64,000 nt of DNA from Miniphocaeibacter sp012841535. Lineage in GTDB: Bacteria > Bacillota > Clostridia > Tissierellales > Peptoniphilaceae. The stretch lies in the NCBI RefSeq assembly GCF_049274025.1, contig NZ_JBASRV010000012.1. The stretch is one strand, 5' to 3'. Made by a program: the position numbers and the translations under genes. Below, piece after piece: positions 25,975-33,605 of the stretch. The notes under the pieces are model-generated. The model made no database searches and was not told where the DNA came from. It saw nothing but the letters and a program-made list of their open reading frames with translations. The stretch's first letter is position 1, and each line of letters starts with the position of its first letter.

Positions 25975-28386
25975 CTATTTTACCACTATATTGTATATTT
26001 TACCATTTACATAAATTTTCTTAATTATGTCTTTCCCCTCAATATGTTTTTTAATAGATTCGTTAGCAATTGCTTTATTGAAAATACTTTCTTCTTCCTC
26101 ATCTATTGAAATTTCTATATTAGCTCTTAATTTCCCATTTACTTGAACTGGTAAATTAATCACATCATCTTTTGTCTTCTCTTCATCATATTCTGGCCAT
26201 TTTTGTTGATAAATATGATCTGCAAAATTAAATCTTTCCCATATTTCTTCTGTAATATGAGGTGCTACTGGATTTAATAGTATTAAAAATGTTTTTAAGT
26301 CTTCCTTAGTAATTTGTCCTTTTGCTAAAAAGTCATTTAACAAGGTCATTAATTGTGCTATACCAGTATTGAATTTTAAAGTTTCAAAATCACTAGATAC
26401 TTTTTTTATTGTTTTATGAATTGCAGATTCTAACTCTTTAGAATATTCATCTCCATCGACAACAATTTCCTGTAATTTCCAAACTCTATCTAAGAATTTT
26501 CTACAACCTTTTACACCATTTTCTGACCATGGAACAGATTTTTCAAAATCCCCTATAAACATTTCATAGGTTCTTAATGTATCTGCACCAAAATCTCTAA
26601 TAATATCGTCTGGGTTAATTACATTTCCCCTAGACTTAGACATTTTTTCACCATTATCTCCTAAAATCATACCATGGCTAGTTCTTTTCATATATGGCTC
26701 TTTAGTATTTGCAACACCAATATCATATAAAAACTTATGCCAAAATCTAGAGTATAATAGATGAAGAGTAGTATGTTCCATACCTCCATTATACCAATCT
26801 ACAGGTCCATAATAATCAATACTTTCTTTACTTGCTAATTCTTCATTATTGTGTGGATCCATGTATCTCATATAATACCATGATGAGCCTGCCCATTGAG
26901 GCATAGTATCGGTTTCTCTTTTTGCTTTTTTACCACATTTAGGACAAGTAGTATTAACAAAAGAGTCTATTTTAGCTAGTGGTGATTCACCATCATCAGT
27001 TGGTTCGTATTCTTTTACATCTGGCAATTTTACAGGTAATTTATCTTCTGGTACAGCCACCCATCCACAATCGTCACAATAAACTAAAGGTATTGGTTCT
27101 CCCCAGTATCTTTGTCTAGAAAAAATCCAATCTCTAAGTTTAAAATTAGTCTTTTTGTGACCTAGATTATTATCTTCTATATATTCAATAATTTTCTTTT
27201 TAGCCTCTTCTACTTCAAGACCATTTAAAAAACCAGAATTTATTAAAACTCCTTTATCAGTATCGGTATAGGCTTCTTCAGATATGTCTCCTCCAGAAAC
27301 AACCTCAACAATATTTAAATTAAATTTTTTAGCAAATTCATAATCTCTAGTATCGTGGGCTGGTACTGCCATAATAGCACCTGTACCATATGTCATTAGT
27401 ACATAGTCTGAAACATAAACAGGAATATCTTTTCCTGTTAAAGGATTAATAGCCTTTATTCCCTTTAATTCTACACCTGTCTTATCTTTATTTAGTTCCG
27501 TTCTTTCGAATTCAGATTTTTTTATTACTTCTTTTTTATAACTCTCAACTTCTTCTAAGTTTGTAATTCTATCTTTGAATTTTTCTATTAATGGATGCTC
27601 CACAGCTACAACCATATAGGTTGCCCCGAAAATCGTATCTGGTCTTGTCGTGTAAACCTTAATATTTTCTTCAGAATCCTTTATAGAGAAATTCAATTCA
27701 CATCCGTATGATCTTCCTATCCAATTGATTTGTTGTGATTTTATTTTTTCCGGATAATCAACCTCAGCTAAATCATCGATTAGTCTATTGGCATATTCTG
27801 TAATTTTTAACATCCATTGATTTTTTACTCTATGAACAACTTCAGCACCACAACGCTCGCAAAGTCCACCAACTACTTCTTCATTTGCTAAACCAACTTT
27901 ACAAGAAGGACACCAGTTAATAGGCATTTCTTTTTTGTAAGCTAATCCCTTTTCAAACATTTTTATAAAAATCCATTGAGTCCATTTGTAATAATTTGGA
28001 TCTGTTGTGTTTATTTCTCTGTCCCAATCAAAAGATAGTCCAATTGATTTTAACTGCTCTTTAAATCTTTGTATGTTTTTTTCAGTAATTACTGCTGGAT
28101 GAATCTTATTTTTTATAGCATAATTTTCTGCTGGTAATCCAAAAGCATCCCATCCCATTGGATATAGTACATTATAACCTTGTAATCTTCTTTTCCTAGA
28201 TACAATATCTAAGGCAGTATATGGTCTAGGATGTCCTACGTGAAGACCTTCTCCTGACGGGTAAGGAAATTCTATTAATGCATAAAATTTCTCTTTATCT
28301 TTATTAATCTCTGTTTTAAATGGTTTAAAATCATCCCAATGTTTTTGCCATTTTTTTTCTATAGCACTAGGATTATAGTTTTCCAT
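25975..28386 (-). CDS. leuS: Leucine-tRNA ligase
   Basis: An 803-residue class I synthetase. The HIGH-type motif is HVGHPRPYT at residues 49-57 and the KMSKS motif is at 581-585. The CP1 editing domain lies between, with TRPDTIFGATYMV and the conserved AVPAHDTRDYEFA. A zinc-binding CPSCKVGLANEEVV region is also present. The frame is open 10 codons further upstream, but the ATG at 28386 has GGAGGA 4 bases ahead and the extension would lie in the T-box terminator region. Expression should be induced by uncharged tRNA-Leu through the T-box leader. Confidence 0.98.
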   Translation of the reverse strand: MENYNPSAIEKKWQKHWDDFKPFKTEINKDKEKFYALIEFPYPSGEGLHVGHPRPYTALDIVSRKRRLQGYNVLYPMGWDAFGLPAENYAIKNKIHPAVITEKNIQRFKEQLKSIGLSFDWDREINTTDPNYYKWTQWIFIKMFEKGLAYKKEMPINWCPSCKVGLANEEVVGGLCERCGAEVVHRVKNQWMLKITEYANRLIDDLAEVDYPEKIKSQQINWIGRSYGCELNFSIKDSEENIKVYTTRPDTIFGATYMVVAVEHPLIEKFKDRITNLEEVESYKKEVIKKSEFERTELNKDKTGVELKGIKAINPLTGKDIPVYVSDYVLMTYGTGAIMAVPAHDTRDYEFAKKFNLNIVEVVSGGDISEEAYTDTDKGVLINSGFLNGLEVEEAKKKIIEYIEDNNLGHKKTNFKLRDWIFSRQRYWGEPIPLVYCDDCGWVAVPEDKLPVKLPDVKEYEPTDDGESPLAKIDSFVNTTCPKCGKKAKRETDTMPQWAGSSWYYMRYMDPHNNEELASKESIDYYGPVDWYNGGMEHTTLHLLYSRFWHKFLYDIGVANTKEPYMKRTSHGMILGDNGEKMSKSRGNVINPDDIIRDFGADTLRTYEMFIGDFEKSVPWSENGVKGCRKFLDRVWKLQEIVVDGDEYSKELESAIHKTIKKVSSDFETLKFNTGIAQLMTLLNDFLAKGQITKEDLKTFLILLNPVAPHITEEIWERFNFADHIYQQKWPEYDEEKTKDDVINLPVQVNGKLRANIEISIDEEEESIFNKAIANESIKKHIEGKDIIKKIYVNGKIYNIVVK

Positions 28387-28407
28387 AATTTCCTCCTCAA
28401 AATAAAA

Positions 28408-28612
28408 AACTTCCATCTCTAATTAAGAGACGAAAGTTGAATTCGCGGTACCACTCTTATTGGTTAAACCCTCTTTAATACATTTATCGGTGTCCCGTTT
28501 AAGTATAATATGGACAAGTTCAGTATTTAAACTATACTGTGTTTCACCAAGCCACAGCTCTCTACAATAGTCCTTGTACTTAATACTTCCATAAAACTTA
28601 ATATATTTAATC
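28408..28612 (-). promoter_or_regulatory. T-box leader of leuS, specifier CTT (Leu)
   Basis: The antiterminator T-box, read on the minus strand as GTGGTACCGCG (28454-28444), precedes a terminator hairpin at 28408-28438 with T run. Upstream, in stem I, GAA-CTT-GTCC (28521-28512) offers CTT, a leucine codon, as specifier at 28516-28518. It matches the layout of the trpS leader (GAA-TGG-GCTT). The GGTGAAA typical of stem I is also there. This explains the 261-base gap before leuS. Confidence 0.93.
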
Positions 28613-28618
28613 TACAAA

Positions 28619-28647
28619 ATTATATCATTAGAACTATAATAAATCAA
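28619..28647 (-). promoter_or_regulatory. Promoter of the leuS T-box transcript
   Basis: A -35 TTGATT (28642-28647), a 17-base spacer and a -10 TATAAT (28619-28624) preceded by TGA, an extended -10. It begins right at the stop codon of the preceding gene. Confidence 0.85.
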
Positions 28648-28869
28648 TTATTCCAATTCTTCTTTTAATAATTCTTGTAAAATCATTAATTCGTCCTTTG
28701 TAAAAGTAACACCCTTACTCATTCTTGTATGATCTGGATTCCATTCTCTAATATCATACTTTGGTTCACGCTCACTCCAACTAACTAAATTTAGTTCTTT
28801 TCTCCAACCCTTTGCATTTTCTGAAAGTATACCTAAGTTTTCTACAATTTCAAATTTAAATTCTGCCAT
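28648..28869 (-). CDS. YdbC/PC4-family DNA-binding protein
   Basis: A 73-residue protein resembling the YdbC family, bacterial relatives of the transcription coactivator PC4. The patterns GWRKELNLVSWSEREPKYDI, IREWNPDHTRMSKGVTF and the C-terminal KDELMILQELLKE agree with it. Family members form dimers that bind single-stranded DNA. It lies 8 bases downstream of the unknown gene 28878-29537 and just before the leuS promoter. The start ATG follows AGGAGG. Confidence 0.85.
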   Translation of the reverse strand: MAEFKFEIVENLGILSENAKGWRKELNLVSWSEREPKYDIREWNPDHTRMSKGVTFTKDELMILQELLKEELE

Positions 28870-28877
28870 AGCTCCTC

Positions 28878-29537
28878 CTACATAATATAAATATCTTCTT
28901 GTTCTGGTATTGACATTAAAAATATATCATTTATTTCTTTAATAAGTTTATCTAATTTGTCAATGTTCTTAAAAATATCTTCTCTAATTTTATTTAGTTT
29001 TATATCTTCTTTTTTATTTTCTTCCTCTAGTTTTTTTATAGAGTACTCTAGAACATCTTGTGAAATACTTCCATTGGAAATTTTTTTATTAAAAATATCA
29101 AAGGAAATCCTTTCATAAAATTTTAATAATTTAATATTTTTGTTTTTATACGCAGCCTCCACTTTACTTTGTAAATCCCTAATAAATATTTTATCTTCTG
29201 TATACAATTCTTCATATAAAAGATATTTAATATTTGCAAAAATTTTTCTTAGATTTTTAGAATTGTCTACATTATTGGATTTTAAAATATCTTTATTTAT
29301 ATACTCGTTTTTTACAATATAATCAATATATGGTAACCAATTAGGTATATCTGTGTTTTTATTAACTTTTATATTTTGAACTATTTCTATTTCTCTTAGC
29401 TTTAATAAAATATACTTCTCTTTTAAATGTTTTCTTACTTCTAACTCATTTATTTCTTTTTTACGTTCATGTTTTTTTTCTAAGTCATATATTTTTATAC
29501 CTAATTCTACTAATAGTTTATCTCTATATAATTCCAT
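28878..29537 (-). CDS. Hypothetical protein, helical, unknown function
   Basis: I do not recognise this 219-residue protein. It has no signal peptide, membrane segment or cysteine, and is rich in lysine, glutamate and isoleucine. The N-terminal 60 residues (KKHERKKEINELEVRKHLKE) and the C-terminal 50 (KLEEENKKEDIKLNKIREDI) look like coiled coils, with a WLPYIDYIV segment between. It heads a two-gene unit with the ydbC-like gene, divergent from the miniprotein-recX operon. The ribosome binding site (GGATG) is weak. Codon use is like its neighbours, so it is probably native. Confidence 0.7.
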   Translation of the reverse strand: MELYRDKLLVELGIKIYDLEKKHERKKEINELEVRKHLKEKYILLKLREIEIVQNIKVNKNTDIPNWLPYIDYIVKNEYINKDILKSNNVDNSKNLRKIFANIKYLLYEELYTEDKIFIRDLQSKVEAAYKNKNIKLLKFYERISFDIFNKKISNGSISQDVLEYSIKKLEEENKKEDIKLNKIREDIFKNIDKLDKLIKEINDIFLMSIPEQEDIYIM

Positions 29538-29653
29538 TTCATCCCAACTTTCAATAAATATTTTAACATTAATAATATAAATTACAAGTTATCATATAGA
29601 AATTTTAAATATGGTAATTAATATGATAAAATCTTATACATAAGAGGTGAACT

Positions 29654-29746
29654 ATGAAAAAAAGAAATAAATTTATAAGAATTGTATCATTTCTACTTAT
29701 TTTATCTATGCTAATTCCAGTTATTTATTCTTTAGTATTACTATGA
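29654..29746 (+). CDS. 30-residue single-pass membrane miniprotein coupled to recX (Prli42/DUF4044-like)
   Basis: A small gene encoding MKKRNKFIRIVSFLLILSML followed by IPVIYSLVLL: a basic N-terminus and one transmembrane helix. The start has AGAGGTGA 3 bases ahead, and the stop overlaps the recX start as ATGA, which argues strongly that it is translated. In shape it resembles Prli42, the stressosome-anchoring miniprotein of Listeria, and DUF4044 proteins of Firmicutes; sequence similarity at this length is not decisive. The recX coupling is what can be seen directly; a stress-signalling role is conjecture. Confidence 0.7.
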   Translation: MKKRNKFIRIVSFLLILSMLIPVIYSLVLL

Positions 29747-30360
29747 TTATAAAAGAAATAAAATTTGACGATAATAAAGATCAATTTAATATTACTTTAG
29801 ATAATAGTGAGATTTTTTACGCTAATTATAAATTATATAATGAATTAAATTTGTATAGAGGCAAGACCCTTACTTCAGAAGAACTAACTAAATTAGTAGA
29901 ATATGATAATTTTAATAATTTGTTGTCTGTAGCTATTAACTTTATTAGCTATAGATTTAGATCTGAAAAAGAAATCATTAACAGATTAAAAAAAGAAAAG
30001 GCATCAGATTTAGAAATAGATAATATTATATTATATTTGAAAAATTTAAATATGATAGATGATATTGAATTTACAAAAATATTTTATAACAATAAATCAC
30101 AAATAAACAAGTGGAGTTCTAAAAAAATTAAATATGAATTATATTTAAAGGGTATTTCTAGTGAGGTCTTTTATGATGCTATCGGTGATACTTATGAAAT
30201 GGATTATAATAATGCTCTTTCTGTAATTGAAAAAAATTATAGTATTTGGAAGAATAAATATGATAAATTTAAATTAAAAAATAAGATTTATTCGACTTTG
30301 GCACAAAAGGGTTTCTCCTATGATATTATTACTAGTGTGATTGAGGAATTCAATGATTAA
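29743..30360 (+). CDS. recX: RecX family regulatory protein
   Basis: A 205-residue RecX-type protein, a modulator of RecA filaments. It consists of repeated three-helix units, the best being SYRFRSEKEIINRLKKEKAS then DNIILYLKNLNMIDDIEFTK. recA is not in the window. It starts inside the stop of the miniprotein gene (ATGA) and is followed by a GIY-YIG gene that overlaps its end by 8 bases. The pairing is notable because the latter is also a putative DNA enzyme. Confidence 0.9.
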   Translation: MIIKEIKFDDNKDQFNITLDNSEIFYANYKLYNELNLYRGKTLTSEELTKLVEYDNFNNLLSVAINFISYRFRSEKEIINRLKKEKASDLEIDNIILYLKNLNMIDDIEFTKIFYNNKSQINKWSSKKIKYELYLKGISSEVFYDAIGDTYEMDYNNALSVIEKNYSIWKNKYDKFKLKNKIYSTLAQKGFSYDIITSVIEEFND

Positions 30361-30604
30361 TTACGTTTATATTCTTGAATGTAAAGATGGCTCACTGTAT
30401 ACAGGTTGGACAACAGACTTAAATAAAAGACTTGAAACCCATAATAAAGGACTAGGAGCTAAATACACTAGAGGTAGAATTCCTGTGAAATTAGTTTATT
30501 ATGAATCCTTTAATAACAAAGGCGATGCCTTAAAAAGAGAAATAAAAATAAAAAAATTAACTAGAAATAAAAAATTAGAATTAATATCAAAAAAGGAGAA
30601 ATAA
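30353..30604 (+). CDS. GIY-YIG nuclease-domain protein (UPF0213, YazA/YhbQ-like)
   Basis: An 83-residue single-domain protein with the GIY-YIG motif in YVYILECKDGSLYTGWTTDL, the conserved arginine in LNKRLETHN, and the PVKLVYYE-F...A-KREI-IK pattern of the YazA/YhbQ family. Members have structure-dependent DNA cleavage activity reported in E. coli. The track could begin at a TTG four codons earlier, but the ATG at 30353 has TGAGGA 6 bases before it. It overlaps the end of recX and finishes inside a terminator loop. Confidence 0.93.
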   Translation: MINYVYILECKDGSLYTGWTTDLNKRLETHNKGLGAKYTRGRIPVKLVYYESFNNKGDALKREIKIKKLTRNKKLELISKKEK

Positions 30605-30616
30605 TTTCTCCTTTTT
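30590..30616. terminator. Bidirectional terminator between the GIY-YIG and degV genes
   Basis: A 12-bp stem, AAAAAGGAGAAA (30590-30601) with its complement at 30605-30616, with A and T runs on either side. The two flanking genes converge here, so it can serve both. Confidence 0.85.
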
Positions 30617-30621
30617 CTATT

Positions 30622-31521
30622 TTAATATTTAAAAATATCTATTTCATCCCCTATTTCTTTTTTGTTAATAAATACAGCTATACACCCTGGTCCTGTATGA
30701 GCCGAAATTGTTGAACCAATATTTCCAACTATTATATTTTCAATTCCTAGTTCATTTGCAATCATATTTTTTAATTCCAATGCATTTTCTAGAGAATCTG
30801 AATGTACTATAGCCATTGTTTGAGTCTTAAGTATTTCATTATTTATAGTATCCTCTTTTATTCTAGAGATTATTTTTCTATAAACTTGTTTTAATCCCCT
30901 ACCCTTATCAATAGGAACTAATTTACCATTTTCTTTATTTACCGTTAACATAGGCTTAATATTTAACATTCCACCAAGTATCTTTTGAGTAGCTGTAACC
31001 CTACCACCTCGATGTAGATATTTCATATCATCTACGGTAAAATAATGTTCTATATTATCAGCTAAAAATTTAATTTTTTCTATAATATACTTAGATTCAA
31101 ATCCGTTTTCTACTAATATTGCCGCTCTTATTGCAATAAGTCCTATAGCTAATGAAGCACAGTTACTATTTATTACATCTACCGAAGCTTCAGGATACTC
31201 TTTTAGAATATCATTCATTGCTAAAACACCTGAATTATAACAACCAGATATACCTGCTGATAATGCAATGTATACAATTTCATTTCCCTTTATGATTTCT
31301 TCCTTAAATTTATTATAAAACTGCTCATAGGTTACTTGAGAAGTTGTAAAAACCTCCCCTTCCTTCATTCTATCAGTTAGTTCTTTTGATGTAATATCAA
31401 CACCATCACTATATTCTTTATCTCCAGAAATAACAGTTAAAGGAAGCACAATTAAATTATATTTTTCCACTAGTTCTTTTGGTATGTCACTACCTGAATC
31501 TACAATTATCTTTAAAGCCAT
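30622..31521 (-). CDS. DegV family fatty-acid-binding protein (second copy)
   Basis: A 299-residue DegV/FakB-type protein starting at the ATG at 31521, which has AGAGGTGA ahead; the frame is open nine codons further but without a good binding site. VDSGSDIPKELVEKYN, SAGISGCYNSGVLA, MKYLHRGGRVTATQ and GSTISAHTGPGCIAVF define the family. The two DegV proteins in this window differ clearly in sequence, which in Firmicutes usually reflects preference for saturated or unsaturated fatty acids. It is transcribed alone, opposite to asnA. Confidence 0.93.
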   Translation of the reverse strand: MALKIIVDSGSDIPKELVEKYNLIVLPLTVISGDKEYSDGVDITSKELTDRMKEGEVFTTSQVTYEQFYNKFKEEIIKGNEIVYIALSAGISGCYNSGVLAMNDILKEYPEASVDVINSNCASLAIGLIAIRAAILVENGFESKYIIEKIKFLADNIEHYFTVDDMKYLHRGGRVTATQKILGGMLNIKPMLTVNKENGKLVPIDKGRGLKQVYRKIISRIKEDTINNEILKTQTMAIVHSDSLENALELKNMIANELGIENIIVGNIGSTISAHTGPGCIAVFINKKEIGDEIDIFKY

Positions 31522-31613
31522 TAAATCACCTCTATATAAAAATATCAATTAATTTCAGTATATCATATGATACCTTTGAATTATATTATATTTAATTGGT
31601 ATTTAGTAAATTG

Positions 31614-31642
31614 TTGACCGATTATTTTACTTAAAGTATAAT
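31614..31642 (+). promoter_or_regulatory. Promoter of asnA
   Basis: A -35 TTGACC (31614-31619), a 17-base spacer, and a -10 TATAAT (31637-31642), about 29 bases before the asnA ATG. Both hexamers are close to the SigA consensus. Confidence 0.88.
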
Positions 31643-31670
31643 TATAGTATTATTTTTCAGGAGGAAATTA

Positions 31671-32684
31671 ATGTACAATCTTGTAATTCCTAATGGCTAT
31701 AAGTCTGATTTAAACTTATTGGAAACACAAAAAGCCATAAAATTAATTAAAGATTTTTTTGAATCTCGACTTGCTAGTACTTTAAATTTAACTAGAGTTT
31801 CTGCTCCTCTCTTCGTTGAATCTAATTTAGGTATAAATGATAATTTAACTGGAGTTGAAAAACCAGTAAGCTTTAATGTTTGTCAAGGAAACAAAAAAAC
31901 TCAGTTAGAAATTGTTCAATCTTTGGCTAAATGGAAAAGAAATGCTTTAAAAGAATATAATATTCCATCTGGTAGTGGAATATATGCAGATATGAATGCA
32001 ATAAGGGCTTCTGAAACCTGTGATAATACCCACTCTTATTATGTCGATCAATGGGATTGGGAAAAAGCCATAGACGATAAAGATAGAACAGAAATTTTTT
32101 TAATACAAACTGTAAGAACTATTTATCAGGTATTATTAGATACTCAAACTATGTTGAAGAATCATTACCCTAAATACAACCCAGTTCTAAGAGATACTAT
32201 TAGTATTGTTACTAGCCAAGATTTAGAGGATAAGTATCCATCCCTATCACCAGAAGAAAGGGAAAAACAATATTGCAAAAAATATGGCTCTATGTTTTTA
32301 ATGAAAATTGGAAATAAACTAAATTCTGGAAAACCTCATGATGTTAGATCTCCCGACTATGATGATTGGAATTTAAATGGAGATATTATAGTTTGGAACC
32401 CAATTTTAAATGATGCCTTAGAATTGTCATCTATGGGAATAAGAGTAAATTCCGACGTTTTGAAAAAACAGCTGGAAATTTCCAACAATCTTAATAGATT
32501 AAGTTTAGAATTTCATAAAAACTTGATTTCAAACAAATATCCTCAAGCTATAGGTGGAGGTATTGGTCAATCAAGACTTTGTATGTTATTCTTACAAAAA
32601 GCCCATATAGGAGAAGTTCAAGCCAGTGCTTGGCCTAAAGAAATGATAGATGAATGTAAAGAAAATAATATTAATTTATTATAA
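31671..32684 (+). CDS. asnA: Aspartate-ammonia ligase AsnA
   Basis: A 337-residue ammonia-dependent asparagine synthetase, related to class II aminoacyl-tRNA synthetases. Characteristic stretches are RVSAPLFVESNLGINDNLTG, DQWDWEK, the SPDYDDWNLNGDI region and GGGIGQSRLCMLFL near the end. It makes asparagine from aspartate, ammonia and ATP. The ATG follows AGGAGG. It is a single-gene transcript with a consensus promoter and its own terminator. Confidence 0.97.
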   Translation: MYNLVIPNGYKSDLNLLETQKAIKLIKDFFESRLASTLNLTRVSAPLFVESNLGINDNLTGVEKPVSFNVCQGNKKTQLEIVQSLAKWKRNALKEYNIPSGSGIYADMNAIRASETCDNTHSYYVDQWDWEKAIDDKDRTEIFLIQTVRTIYQVLLDTQTMLKNHYPKYNPVLRDTISIVTSQDLEDKYPSLSPEEREKQYCKKYGSMFLMKIGNKLNSGKPHDVRSPDYDDWNLNGDIIVWNPILNDALELSSMGIRVNSDVLKKQLEISNNLNRLSLEFHKNLISNKYPQAIGGGIGQSRLCMLFLQKAHIGEVQASAWPKEMIDECKENNINLL

Positions 32685-32710
32685 GCTCTATTTATAGAGC
32701 TTATTTTTTT
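32681..32710 (+). terminator. Terminator of asnA
   Basis: A 10-bp stem, ATAAGCTCTA (32681-32690) with its complement at 32695-32704, a TTTA loop, then a run of T. The asnA stop codon lies within the left arm. Confidence 0.92.
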
Positions 32711-32782
32711 AATAACTAATAGAATAATATGAAAAGTGTTGTATAATGATATTAGAAGCTAAAATAAGTAGAGGTATATATT

Positions 32783-33595
32783 ATGATTAGATTTATTGTA
32801 GTGTCAGATTCAACTGGTGAAACCTGTGAACAAATTATTAATGCTTCAATAGCTCAATTTGATGTTGAAGAAAAAATTTTTGAACGGTTTTCCCATATTA
32901 GAGATATCGTTTCTTTAAATAAGATTTTTGATAATATTAAAGATATAAAAAACACCTTGATATTTTATTCTTTAGTAGATGAAAATTTAATAGAAGCTAT
33001 GAAAAAAAATTGTGATTTAATAGGTGTAACAGGTGTAGATGTACTTACCTCTTCAATTGTTGCCATAGAAAGATTATTAGGTCAAGAACCAAAAACTCGA
33101 CCTGGAGCTTTAAGAAGTTTAGATGCCCAGTATTTTAAAAGAGTTGATGCAATCGATTTTGCCGTTCGATATGATGATGGTAAGGATCCTAGAGGAGTTC
33201 TTTCTGCCGATATTACAATTTTAGGAGTTTCTAGAACTTCAAAAACTCCACTATCAATGTATTTAGCAAATAAAAATTATAAAGTTGCTAATATTCCTTT
33301 GGTTCCAGAAACACCTGTTCCTAAAGAAATATTTCAAATACCGGCAAAAAAAATTATTGGACTTACTAATTCTCCAGAAAAACTAAACCTTATTAGAAAA
33401 TCCAGACTACAAGCATTAGGTCTTCCACCTAATTCTTCATATTCTAATATGGATAGAATACTATTGGAATTAGATCATGCACATTCAGTAATAAGGAAAA
33501 TTGGATGCCCTATAATAGATGTTTCAGAAAGAGCTATAGAAGAAACTGCTGATATTATTATAAGACATCTTAAAAAAATAAATAACGAAATATAG
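32783..33595 (+). CDS. Pyruvate, phosphate dikinase regulatory protein (PDRP)
   Basis: A 270-residue bifunctional kinase/phosphorylase of the DUF299 family. It inactivates PPDK by ADP-dependent phosphorylation of the threonine two places before the catalytic histidine, and reverses it with phosphate. The start FIVVSDSTGETCEQI and the P-loop-like ILGVSRTSKTPLSMYLA (about residues 150-166) are the family marks. ppdK follows 10 bases downstream, in one operon. The start ATG follows TAGAGG. Confidence 0.96.
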   Translation: MIRFIVVSDSTGETCEQIINASIAQFDVEEKIFERFSHIRDIVSLNKIFDNIKDIKNTLIFYSLVDENLIEAMKKNCDLIGVTGVDVLTSSIVAIERLLGQEPKTRPGALRSLDAQYFKRVDAIDFAVRYDDGKDPRGVLSADITILGVSRTSKTPLSMYLANKNYKVANIPLVPETPVPKEIFQIPAKKIIGLTNSPEKLNLIRKSRLQALGLPPNSSYSNMDRILLELDHAHSVIRKIGCPIIDVSERAIEETADIIIRHLKKINNEI

Positions 33596-33605
33596 GAGTG
33601 AGAAT

